Source of the DNA: Actinomycetota bacterium
Lineage (GTDB): Bacteria; Actinomycetota; Humimicrobiia; Humimicrobiales; Humimicrobiaceae
DNA: 5,616 nt
Direction: 5' to 3'
NCBI GenBank assembly: GCA_028696435.1
Contig: JAQVHC010000085.1
Span: 1-5,616 of the forward strand
Shown here: piece after piece, positions 1 to 5,616 of the stretch
How the letters are laid out: every line of letters begins with the position of its first letter
How positions within the stretch are numbered: position 1 is the first letter of the stretch
The notes under the pieces: model-generated
What the model saw: the letters and a program-made list of their open reading frames with translations, nothing else
Told to the model about the DNA's origin: nothing
Database searches by the model: none
Position numbers and translations under genes: made by a program

Positions 1-720
1 ATTATCCGCACCATAAAAAATACCTATTAAATTTCCATAAACAGAGGAAGCTGCTTTTTTTGTCTGCCTGTATAGTTCAACTATGGCATTCTCTTCACTT
101 TTAGCAAATTTCTTTAACTGAACTTTTCCATTTTTACCAACAGTAAGAATGGGTTTTAATTTTATTGCTGAACCCAAAAACTTTCCTAAGAAGGGCGCTC
201 TTCCTCCACTAAATAAATATTTAAAGTTTTTAATAGTTGCAAAAAATTTATTTTTCTCCATAAGAATATCTATCAACTCATCCAATTTCTCTTCAGGTAG
301 CCCTCTTTTAGCAGCTCTTGCAACTTCGAGGACAATAAAGCCCAGACTAATAGTAACAGTTTTTGAATCAATTACCTTAATTTTAGTATCAGGAAAATAT
401 TCACTGGCCTGTTTTGCACAATTAACCGTACCTGACAGTTTAGAACTCAAATGAATGGAATATATGAGGTCTTTTTTCTCTTTTTTTATTAAATTACCAT
501 ATAGATTTACAAAATCCCCGATAGAAGGAGCGGAGGTATTTACTTTTACTCCAGACTCTAACTTTTCATAGACGTCATGGTTAAATATTTCTTTTCCCTC
601 TCTATATAAATTTCCTTCGTAGCCGACAAGCATAGGAATTACTGTGATATTATTTTCTCTGGCTAAATCTTCTGGTATATCAGCTGTAGTGTCTGTTACA
701 ATAGCAATGTTATCACTCAT
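1..720 (-). CDS. DegV family fatty-acid-binding protein (C-terminus beyond the left edge)
   Basis: The minus-strand frame is open from an ATG at 720 down to base 1, giving 240 residues with no stop. DegV proteins are usually about 280 residues, so roughly the last 40 are missing. The family hallmarks appear in order: TDTTADIP near residues 9-16 (usually TDSTADLP), the TSAPS segment at 62-66, HLSSKLSGT at 90-98, the VIDSKTVTISLG segment at 116-127, and the SGGRAP and LKPIL segments at 171-176 and 188-192. Family members, such as the FakB proteins of Firmicutes, are cytosolic and hold one fatty acid in a pocket lined by the Thr and Ser of the TSxP and SSxLSGT motifs. In some species they hand it to a FakA kinase for phosphorylation before phospholipid synthesis. 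No FakA homologue is visible here, so the ligand and partner are unknown. No signal peptide or membrane segment is seen. The start is supported by a Shine-Dalgarno sequence and by the family's usual N-terminus. Identification as DegV is firm; the physiological role is inferred. Confidence 0.93.
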   Translation of the reverse strand, partial: MSDNIAIVTDTTADIPEDLARENNITVIPMLVGYEGNLYREGKEIFNHDVYEKLESGVKVNTSAPSIGDFVNLYGNLIKKEKKDLIYSIHLSSKLSGTVNCAKQASEYFPDTKIKVIDSKTVTISLGFIVLEVARAAKRGLPEEKLDELIDILMEKNKFFATIKNFKYLFSGGRAPFLGKFLGSAIKLKPILTVGKNGKVQLKKFAKSEENAIVELYRQTKKAASSVYGNLIGIFYGADN

Positions 721-728
721 AGACTTAT

Positions 729-736
729 CCCCTTCC
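729..736 (-). promoter_or_regulatory. Ribosome binding site of the DegV gene
   Basis: On the minus strand the sequence GGAAGGGG lies 8 bases before the ATG at 720. It is a purine-rich Shine-Dalgarno match at normal spacing and supports the chosen start. Confidence 0.65.
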
Positions 737-823
737 CATCCCTTTATATTTTTAAAATTTTTTACCAGACTAAATTTTAATTCAATTACATGATTGCATT
801 TGATTAACAGATAAATAAAAAAA

Positions 824-852
824 ATTTTAGCATACAATAAAATAAATTAGAA
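824..852 (-). promoter_or_regulatory. Candidate promoter for the DegV gene
   Basis: On the minus strand, a TAAAAT box (824-829) preceded by TG in the extended -10 position (TGCTAAAAT) lies 17 bases from a poor -35 candidate, TTCTAA (847-852). It would give a 5' leader of roughly 95 bases. The region is so AT-rich that chance matches are expected, so this is only a suggestion. Confidence 0.25.
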
Positions 853-1003
853 CTATATAAATATATTTTTTATAATCAAAAAATTGTGCCATATATCTTC
901 CTGCATTAAAAGAAAAACTGCATCCTGAAAGAAAGCCTTCTATAAATTGTTATTTAGTGAGCTGCAATATTTGTAATATAAGTAGCAATTAGTTTTCATA
1001 TCA

Positions 1004-2023
1004 CTAAAACTTCACCATTATTTTCATATTCTCTTCTCTAAACTTCTTTGATTCCAGTGCCTCCGGTAAATCATCAAGACAAATGCAGCTAGAGACAAGC
1101 GATGCAACATCCAGTATCTTATTATTTATAAGATCCAGTGCAGGATAGAAAGTCTGACACAATGCATAAGAACCATATATTTCAAGGTCACGTTTATACA
1201 CTTCAAATGGACTTAACATAATTTTATCTTCCGGAGAGCATACTCCAAAAAACATAATCTTTCCGGTATTTTTTACATAGTTAACAGTCATCTCCGATAC
1301 AGCAGCCACACCGGTGACATCTATTACAACATCGAAGCCGAGAGGGGCAATGTCTTTTAAAACCTGTGGTAACCCATCATCTGACAAAACTGCATTTTTA
1401 ATACCGAGTTTTCTGGCTAACCTGAGGCGGTCTTCTTTTAAATCTACTATAGTAACAGATGCAGCATTTCCATACTGTGCTAATTGCGTCATTTGTAGTC
1501 CAATTGGACCGGCTCCAAATATTAATACACTGTCCCCGCTTGTTATTTTTAATCTCTTTAATCCATAGACCACACAGGACACCGGTTCAACAAAAGCTGC
1601 TTCTATAAAAGACATGTTGTCAGGAATTCTGTAGACATTTCTATAAGGTGCTGCTACATATTCAGCAAAACCACCATTTCTTGTAACACCAAGGGCATTC
1701 CAGTTCAAACAGTGATTAGAGCGATTGGTCCTGCAAAAGTAACATGAACCACAATAAATATTCGGGTCTACTGTAACCCTTGTTCCGGCTTCAAGTCCGG
1801 CTGCATCCGGAACATTCTTACCGATTTCAATTATAACACCAGACATTTCATGGCCTGGAATAACCGGGTAAGACCCGACATAGTCACCACCATATATATG
1901 TAAATCCGTAGCACAGATGCCACAATTCTTTACCTCTATAACAACCTCATCATCAGCCGGTCTGGGATATTGCGTTTCTCTAACAAAAGCCTGGCCCGGT
2001 TTATCAATTACCAGAGCCTTCAT
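1004..2023 (-). CDS. Zinc-dependent medium-chain alcohol/polyol dehydrogenase
   Basis: This 339-residue protein has the normal length for the zinc-containing MDR superfamily (sorbitol, threonine and butanediol dehydrogenases). The GroES-like catalytic domain comes first. C37, T39 and H42 lie in the CGICATDLH motif, H58 and E59 in GHE, and E146 in VEP; these match the catalytic-zinc and proton-relay positions. C91, C94, C97 and C105 form the four-cysteine structural zinc lobe. The Rossmann domain begins with GAGPIG at 170-175. An aspartate (D194) at the end of the second strand suggests NAD(H) rather than NADP(H). The enzyme should reversibly oxidise a secondary alcohol or polyol to a ketone in the cytosol. 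The real substrate cannot be read: E146 and the general layout fit the sorbitol/threonine/butanediol dehydrogenase branch better than ethanol dehydrogenases. It lies 178 bases after the malic enzyme on the same strand and has its own strong ribosome binding site. The stop is TAG. Confidence 0.93.
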   Translation of the reverse strand: MKALVIDKPGQAFVRETQYPRPADDEVVIEVKNCGICATDLHIYGGDYVGSYPVIPGHEMSGVIIEIGKNVPDAAGLEAGTRVTVDPNIYCGSCYFCRTNRSNHCLNWNALGVTRNGGFAEYVAAPYRNVYRIPDNMSFIEAAFVEPVSCVVYGLKRLKITSGDSVLIFGAGPIGLQMTQLAQYGNAASVTIVDLKEDRLRLARKLGIKNAVLSDDGLPQVLKDIAPLGFDVVIDVTGVAAVSEMTVNYVKNTGKIMFFGVCSPEDKIMLSPFEVYKRDLEIYGSYALCQTFYPALDLINNKILDVASLVSSCICLDDLPEALESKKFREENMKIMVKF

Positions 2024-2030
2024 ATAAAAA

Positions 2031-2037
2031 CTCCTTT
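2031..2037 (-). promoter_or_regulatory. Ribosome binding site of the dehydrogenase gene
   Basis: On the minus strand AAAGGAG lies 7 bases before the ATG at 2023. It is the best Shine-Dalgarno sequence in the window and fixes the start. Confidence 0.8.
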
Positions 2038-2058
2038 AAATATTTTTTAATTCAAAAT

Positions 2059-2149
2059 ATAAAAACCAGGGCTTTTTCAAACACTTTTATACTATTATAT
2101 ACTATTTTTTTCATAACGATTTAAAATACCCGTATTGCCTGGTTTTTAT
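2059..2149 (-). repeat. Long-range 12-bp perfect inverted repeat upstream of the dehydrogenase gene
   Basis: The arms ATAAAAACCAGG (2059-2070) and CCTGGTTTTTAT (2138-2149) are exact reverse complements separated by 67 bases. Read on the minus strand, the downstream arm runs into a T-rich stretch (CCTGGTTTTTATATTTT). Two readings are possible. One is an intrinsic terminator for the malic enzyme transcript with an unusually long loop. The other is a pair of operator half-sites or a leader-RNA stem around the dehydrogenase promoter. The loop contains a smaller dyad (AATAC/GTATT, 2125-2136) and the direct repeat listed separately. The pairing is certain; the function is not known. Confidence 0.6.
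2088..2105 (-). promoter_or_regulatory. Tandem 8-bp repeat overlapping a TATAAT box before the dehydrogenase gene
   Basis: The octamer TATACTAT (plus-strand reading) occurs at 2088-2095 and again at 2098-2105, exactly 10 bp apart. On the minus strand the junction forms a perfect TATAAT (2094-2099), placed to act as a -10 box for the dehydrogenase gene with a leader of about 65 bases. No good -35 box sits 16-18 bases upstream, which would fit a promoter that needs an activator, or no promoter at all. Repeats one helical turn apart are typical of regulator sites, but AT-rich DNA makes such coincidences easier. Confidence 0.35.
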
Positions 2150-2201
2150 CAAATTAAATCTAACCTTTTAAAAAATAGAAATATAAAGACATTATTAATT
2201 A

Positions 2202-3425
2202 CTATTTACAACTTACAATTTCTTCTGCCTTTTTTCTGATAAATTCCAGATCCACCTTACCGGTTACATTATTGGTTTCCACTGCAGCCCTTGCCACACT
2301 TACCGCTACTGCAGGCAGAACCCTTCTATCAAACGGTTTGGGAATAATATAATCTTCTCTTAAGTCATCTTTTATTATTTCTGAGATTGCCTTTGCTGCA
2401 GCAATTTTCATTTCCCTGTTTATTTCTAATGCTTTTGCATCAAGGGCTCCTCTGAATATTCCAGGAAATGCCAGCACATTATTAACCTGGTTCGGGTAAT
2501 CGCTTCTTCCGGTGGCAATAATTTTTACTCCGCATTCTCTGGCAAGCTCTGGCCTGATTTCCGGTTCAGGGTTTGCAAGAGCAAAGATGATAGGGCTGGC
2601 TTTCATCTTTTTTATCATATCTGGAGTCAGAGCATTTGCTACGGATACTCCTATAAATACATCAGCACCCTCAAGTGCGCAGGAAAGGCTGCCCGTGATA
2701 TTATTTAAATTAGTAGATTCTGCCAGTTTTTTCTTGGATGCAGTTAAATTTTCCCTTCCCCTGTATATTATTCCCCCTCTATCACATACAATCATATTGG
2801 ATACTCCTATATATCCAAGTAAATCAGCAATGGAGGTACCTGCAGCTCCCGCACCATTTATTACAATCTTTACTTCGCTTATATCCTTTTTTTGTAATTT
2901 TAATGCATTAAATAATCCGGCAAGAGTCACAACAGCTGTGCCGTGCTGATCATCATGGAATATGAGCATACCGGTTTCTTTTTTTAATCTCTCTTCAATA
3001 TCAAAACATCCTGGAGCTGCTATATCTTCAAGATTTATCCCTGCAAATGATGGTTCGAGTAGTTTTACTATTTCAACTATTTTTTCACTATCCTGACTGT
3101 CTATACATATGGGAAATGCCGATACGCCACCGAATTCTTTAAATAATACACATTTTCCTTCCATTACTGGAAGCGCAGCTCTTGCTCCGATATTTCCCAG
3201 CCCCAGTACAGCTGAGCCATCGGAAACTACAGCAATCATGTTCCCCCTTGATGTATATGTATTTAGCTCATCTGGATTTTTTGCGATTATGCGACATGGC
3301 TCGGCAACCCCCGGAGAGTAGGCAAGCGAAAGAGCATGTTCGTCTTTAACCTTTATCTTGCTTATTACATCAATCTTACCTTTATATTTTTTATGCATTT
3401 TCAGCGCTTCTTTGTATATATCCAA
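2202..3425 (-). CDS. Malic enzyme, NAD(P)-dependent, short bacterial form
   Basis: This 407-residue cytosolic enzyme oxidatively decarboxylates L-malate to pyruvate and CO2, making NADH or NADPH. The N-terminal malic domain shows Y36 in the YSPGVAEPC motif, K91 in MEGKCVLFK as the likely catalytic lysine, and the metal-binding pair E133/D134 in INLEDI. FHDDQHGTA (156-164) adds further metal and active-site residues. The NAD-binding domain has GAGAAG at 191-196, then FALANPEPE (281-289), which includes substrate-contacting N285, and GRSDYPNQVNN (306-316). The length matches the compact prokaryotic class; the C-terminal phosphotransacetylase-like domain of MaeB proteins is absent. The cofactor preference cannot be settled by eye. 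The start codon is TTG: no ATG lies nearby upstream, the family usually begins MDIYxEAL, and an AAAGGT ribosome binding site precedes it. A later in-frame ATG (codon 10) is less likely. The gene faces away from the phosphatase-kinase pair across a 348-base gap. The stop is TAG. Confidence 0.95.
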   Translation of the reverse strand: MDIYKEALKMHKKYKGKIDVISKIKVKDEHALSLAYSPGVAEPCRIIAKNPDELNTYTSRGNMIAVVSDGSAVLGLGNIGARAALPVMEGKCVLFKEFGGVSAFPICIDSQDSEKIVEIVKLLEPSFAGINLEDIAAPGCFDIEERLKKETGMLIFHDDQHGTAVVTLAGLFNALKLQKKDISEVKIVINGAGAAGTSIADLLGYIGVSNMIVCDRGGIIYRGRENLTASKKKLAESTNLNNITGSLSCALEGADVFIGVSVANALTPDMIKKMKASPIIFALANPEPEIRPELARECGVKIIATGRSDYPNQVNNVLAFPGIFRGALDAKALEINREMKIAAAKAISEIIKDDLREDYIIPKPFDRRVLPAVAVSVARAAVETNNVTGKVDLEFIRKKAEEIVSCK

Positions 3426-3434
3426 TTGATTCTT

Positions 3435-3440
3435 ACCTTT
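3435..3440 (-). promoter_or_regulatory. Ribosome binding site supporting a TTG start of malic enzyme
   Basis: On the minus strand AAAGGT lies 9 bases before the TTG at 3425 (10 after its GG). It is a moderate Shine-Dalgarno match and the main sequence reason, besides family alignment, for preferring the TTG over the ATG at codon 10. Confidence 0.5.
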
Positions 3441-3737
3441 TTTTATTTTAATCTATTTTTAATTCATATTTATAATACTAATTTTTTTTCTTTTTAGCAT
3501 TACTATTTGGTTAGATTACTTTTAATTTTAGTCAAATTACCTCTAAATAAACTATTTTTTGATTTTTACTCCTTTAAACTCACCTGCCGTGCCTTCTATT
3601 TATATAGTTTTATAATTATATATTTTAGTAACCAGTACGTACAACTCAACTTTTTTTCTAAAAGTATTCCTATAGCTTTTATTTTTTAAAGAGTAAGGTG
3701 TAAACCTCTATTATATTAGTAGAATAGAACATATAAT

Positions 3738-3766
3738 TTTATAAATTATCGATAATAACATATAAT
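3738..3766 (+). promoter_or_regulatory. Candidate sigma-70-type promoter for a leaderless phosphatase-kinase mRNA
   Basis: A consensus TATAAT (3761-3766) lies 17 bases after TTTATA (3738-3743), which matches 4 of 6 bases of the -35 consensus. Transcription would start about 7 bases after the -10 box, at or next to the A of the phosphatase ATG (3774). No Shine-Dalgarno sequence lies between the box and the ATG, which agrees with leaderless translation. A second TATAAT at 3732-3737 could give a 30-base leader but lacks a good -35. Confidence 0.45.
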
Positions 3767-3773
3767 AAGTTGC

Positions 3774-4535
3774 ATGGAATATTTTGCAGATACAGATATT
3801 GGAGTATACAGAGAAAAAAACGAAGATTATTTTTATGCGGAAGGCAATCTTTTCCTTGTGGCTGATGGCATGGGCGGACACAGAGCCGGTGAGGTTGCAA
3901 GCAAGCTTGCTATAGAAGCCTTTGTAAAAGAATTTAGCCAGAAATTGCCCTGTGATACAGAAAAAATTTCAGTCGATAAAAAAGACAAAACAACAACTTC
4001 AATAACCCCACAAAAAATAAAAAAGCAATTAATTTCGGCTGTTCAGCATGCTAATGAAGAAGTATTTAAAAAAGCAATTCTGCAACCAGGATATTACGGT
4101 ATGGGAACAACACTAACCGGGTGTTATATCTATGGAGATAGAGCATATGTAATCCATATCGGAGATAGCAGACTTTATATTAAAAGAGAAAACAAACTTA
4201 AATTACTAACACAGGATCACACTGTTGTGGGAGAACTTCTAAGAAGAGGTCAGATTGGTTATGATGAAGCTTTTAATCATCCCCGGAGAAATTACCTCAC
4301 AAAGGTTATTGGCGTTGCAAAAGATACCGAGCCTTATTTCAAATCATATAAAATCCTACCAGAAGACATAATTATTATATGTTCTGATGGTCTTAATTCT
4401 ATGCTAAGAGATAAAGATATCTTAAATATTGTTAACAGACATAAACAGGTTGAAGATATCGTAAAAAACCTTATAACAGAAGCACTGCGAAAAGGTGGTC
4501 TGGATAATATAACAGTTATAGCCATTAAAATTTAA
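3774..4535 (+). CDS. stp: PP2C-family (Stp/PrpC-type) Ser/Thr protein phosphatase
   Basis: This 253-residue soluble protein is a complete PPM/PP2C phosphatase that removes phosphate from Ser and Thr using two or more Mn or Mg ions. Bacterial family motifs are all present: REKNED at 13-18 (D18), VADGMGGH at 29-36 with metal ligands D31 and G32, GMGTT at 109-113, IGDSR at 129-133, DHT at 148-150, the HPRRNYLTKVIG segment at 169-180, CSDGL at 203-207 with D205, and GGLDNITV at 241-248 with D244. No membrane segment is seen. A Lys/Thr-rich stretch at about 60-80 lengthens the link between the early helices compared with typical Stp proteins. The ATG gives the family's normal N-terminus, but no ribosome binding site precedes it. 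The kinase gene follows after 6 bases, so the pair is almost certainly one operon, with this enzyme reversing the kinase's phosphorylation, including that of its activation loop. Confidence 0.96.
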   Translation: MEYFADTDIGVYREKNEDYFYAEGNLFLVADGMGGHRAGEVASKLAIEAFVKEFSQKLPCDTEKISVDKKDKTTTSITPQKIKKQLISAVQHANEEVFKKAILQPGYYGMGTTLTGCYIYGDRAYVIHIGDSRLYIKRENKLKLLTQDHTVVGELLRRGQIGYDEAFNHPRRNYLTKVIGVAKDTEPYFKSYKILPEDIIIICSDGLNSMLRDKDILNIVNRHKQVEDIVKNLITEALRKGGLDNITVIAIKI

Positions 4536-4541
4536 AGACAG

Positions 4542-5616
4542 ATGACAGATAACCATTTTGAAAAAAATAAACTAATCTCAAATAGATATAAGATAATTAA
4601 AAAAATCGCATCAGGAGGAATGGCTGATGTTTTCCTGGGCGAAGATTTAAAACTCGGTAGAAAAGTAGCTATAAAAATATTATCCTCAAATTATTCAAAT
4701 GATAGAAGTTTTGTTGCAAGATTTAAAAGTGAAGCCGAGATACTTGCAAAACTGGATCACCCGAATATTGTGCGGGTATATGACTGGGGAGAGTACAATA
4801 GTTCTTATTATATCTGTATGGAGTATATTGAAGGAGAAAATCTTAAAGAAATAATTGAAAAAAGAAGTCCTCTTCCTCCTGAAATTACCGCCGACTATGC
4901 CATACAGATTTCAAATGCTCTGCTTGCAGCCCACAAAAATAATCTTATCCACAGGGATATTAAACCCCAGAATATACTTGTAACACCTGAAGGAAAGGTA
5001 AAAGTCACAGATTTTGGCATAGCAAAATCACTTGTTCCCGACGTTACAAGAACATTAAACATTATGGGAACAGCTCATTACATTTCACCTGAACAGGCAA
5101 AAGGAGAAGTCCTGGATCACAGAACCGATATTTATTCACTCGGAATTGTTATGTACGAAATGCTTACAGGAGATGTTCCCTTTAGAGGAGGAACTTCTAT
5201 CGATATCAGCCTCAAACATATAAGTGAAAAACCATTAAAACCTTCAGAACTGGTAGAAAATATCCCACCAAAACTTGAAAAAATAGTAATGCACTGCCTT
5301 GAAAAAGACCCTGCTGCACGTTATCCTGATCTCAGAGAACTTATAAGCGATCTACAAAAATATGAAACCTCCAGACCATTGAGCTTTAGCAGCGCATCAG
5401 GTAAAAATAGAGATAAGAGAGGAGTGTTTATAGAAAAAATCAAATCAGCGCCGGTTGTTATTGCTACAACCATATTTATGCTCCTCTTCCTGATCCTATC
5501 CATTACTTATAGCTACAAATATTACAGCTACAAAAACACTGCAAGCAGTATAGTGTCGGTACCCTATATAGAAAACATTCCCATTGAAAATGCAGATAAA
5601 ATTTTATCCCCATCTG
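4542..5616 (+). CDS. pknB: PASTA-type membrane Ser/Thr protein kinase (PknB/PrkC family), C-terminus beyond the right edge
   Basis: 358 codons are visible, with no stop. A Hanks-type kinase domain spans about residues 16-275. It has a glycine-rich loop ASGGMADV (23-30), VAIK with K45, E64 of helix C, HRDIKPQN (137-144) with catalytic D139, DFG at 157-159, threonines in the activation loop (T169, T171, T177), GTAHYISPEQ (176-185), and DIYSLG (196-201). After a short basic linker comes one transmembrane helix (about 303-324), then SIVSVPYIENIPIENADKIL, which resembles the start of a PASTA repeat. Such kinases sense muropeptides or lipid II outside the cell and phosphorylate cell-wall, division and metabolic proteins inside. 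The first glycine of the loop is alanine (A23). The juxtamembrane linker, about 28 residues, looks short for the family. No clear ribosome binding site precedes the ATG, so translation is probably coupled to the phosphatase. The number of PASTA repeats cannot be known from this window. Confidence 0.95.
   Translation, partial: MTDNHFEKNKLISNRYKIIKKIASGGMADVFLGEDLKLGRKVAIKILSSNYSNDRSFVARFKSEAEILAKLDHPNIVRVYDWGEYNSSYYICMEYIEGENLKEIIEKRSPLPPEITADYAIQISNALLAAHKNNLIHRDIKPQNILVTPEGKVKVTDFGIAKSLVPDVTRTLNIMGTAHYISPEQAKGEVLDHRTDIYSLGIVMYEMLTGDVPFRGGTSIDISLKHISEKPLKPSELVENIPPKLEKIVMHCLEKDPAARYPDLRELISDLQKYETSRPLSFSSASGKNRDKRGVFIEKIKSAPVVIATTIFMLLFLILSITYSYKYYSYKNTASSIVSVPYIENIPIENADKILSPS

Larger units (their letters stand above)
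721..1003. other. AT-rich intergenic region between the dehydrogenase and DegV genes
   Basis: This 283-base gap separates two minus-strand genes. Neither strand holds a convincing gene. Only short, weak AT-only dyads are seen, for example TAAAT/ATTTA around 943-956. There is no GC-rich hairpin followed by a T-run, so I cannot assign a terminator to the dehydrogenase gene. The gap is large enough for the DegV gene to have its own promoter. Confidence 0.6.
3426..3773. other. Divergent intergenic region between malic enzyme and phosphatase
   Basis: These 348 bases separate two divergent genes and should hold both promoters. I see no convincing gene: the only open stretch (about 3507-3689, plus strand) starts with TTG, has no ribosome binding site and encodes low-complexity Phe/Leu/Ile. 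Visible elements are an 8-bp self-complementary GTACGTAC at 3635-3642, an imperfect dyad (AGAG..GGT/ACCTCT) around 3691-3710, TATAAT boxes at 3611-3616, 3732-3737 and 3761-3766 on the plus strand, and a TATTATAAA stretch on the minus strand near 3470-3480 that could be the malic enzyme -10. Only the last plus-strand box has a reasonable -35. Confidence 0.6.

Noticed and set aside
149..454. Plus-strand open frame of about 100 codons at the left end
   Set aside because: It lies antisense to the DegV gene, whose family motifs are clear on the minus strand over the same bases.
896..925. Repeated CTGCAT motifs (CTGCATTAAAAG and CTGCATCCTGAAAG) suggesting a repeat array
   Set aside because: There are only two copies of a six-base word, with no regular spacing or longer match. 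This is not a CRISPR array or operator array.
2111..2127. Possible catabolite-repression (cre-like) site around TCATAACGATTTAA
   Set aside because: It keeps only the central AACG and lacks the conserved outer G and C positions of the cre consensus.
2512..2949. 145-codon plus-strand open frame across the malic enzyme gene
   Set aside because: It is antisense to the NAD-binding half of malic enzyme, with no ribosome binding site or recognisable domain.
3507..3689. 60-codon plus-strand open frame in the divergent gap, hydrophobic and Phe-rich
   Set aside because: It begins with TTG, has no ribosome binding site, and its composition is what random AT-rich DNA gives. There is no recognisable motif.
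4613..4629. AGGAGG followed at 8 bases by an ATG inside the kinase gene, looking like an internal start
   Set aside because: That ATG is out of frame and reaches a stop after seven codons. The AGGAGG simply encodes the glycine loop, and the in-frame ATG (codon 27) is only one base from it.

Overview
This window is AT-rich bacterial DNA. The coding parts are moderately AT-rich and the gaps between genes are extremely so. It carries five protein genes in two opposite blocks. The left block (about 1-3425) is all on the minus strand: a malic enzyme, then a zinc-dependent medium-chain alcohol dehydrogenase, then the first 240 codons of a DegV-family lipid-binding protein whose C-terminus lies off the left edge. 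The right block (3774 to the right edge) is on the plus strand: a PP2C-type Ser/Thr phosphatase followed 6 bases later by a Hanks-type Ser/Thr kinase. The kinase has one transmembrane helix and what looks like the start of an extracellular PASTA region, cut by the right edge.

The host looks like a low-GC bacterium of Firmicutes-like physiology, such as Clostridia, Halanaerobiales or an Atribacterota-type lineage. This rests on the AT content, the DegV protein, the short malic enzyme, and the adjacent PP2C phosphatase and PASTA-type kinase. The sequence alone does not fix the phylum. There are no mobile elements, CRISPR arrays, tRNA genes or rRNA genes.

The three minus-strand genes are separated by sizeable gaps (178 and 283 bases), and each has its own Shine-Dalgarno sequence, so they may be separate units. 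Two of them are central-metabolism oxidoreductases: malate to pyruvate, and alcohol or polyol to ketone or aldehyde. The gap between malic enzyme and dehydrogenase holds an unusual arrangement: a 12-bp perfect inverted repeat with arms about 79 bp apart, enclosing an 8-bp direct repeat with exactly 10-bp spacing that overlaps a TATAAT box.

The phosphatase and kinase form a classic writer/eraser pair for protein Ser/Thr phosphorylation. The phosphatase reads as leaderless: a consensus TATAAT ends 7 bases before its ATG, and there is no ribosome binding site. The kinase also lacks a clear ribosome binding site and lies in the same reading frame as the phosphatase, so it is probably translated by coupling. 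I see no clearly novel system. The most interesting signals are the regulatory architecture before the dehydrogenase and the leaderless, in-frame phosphatase-kinase arrangement.
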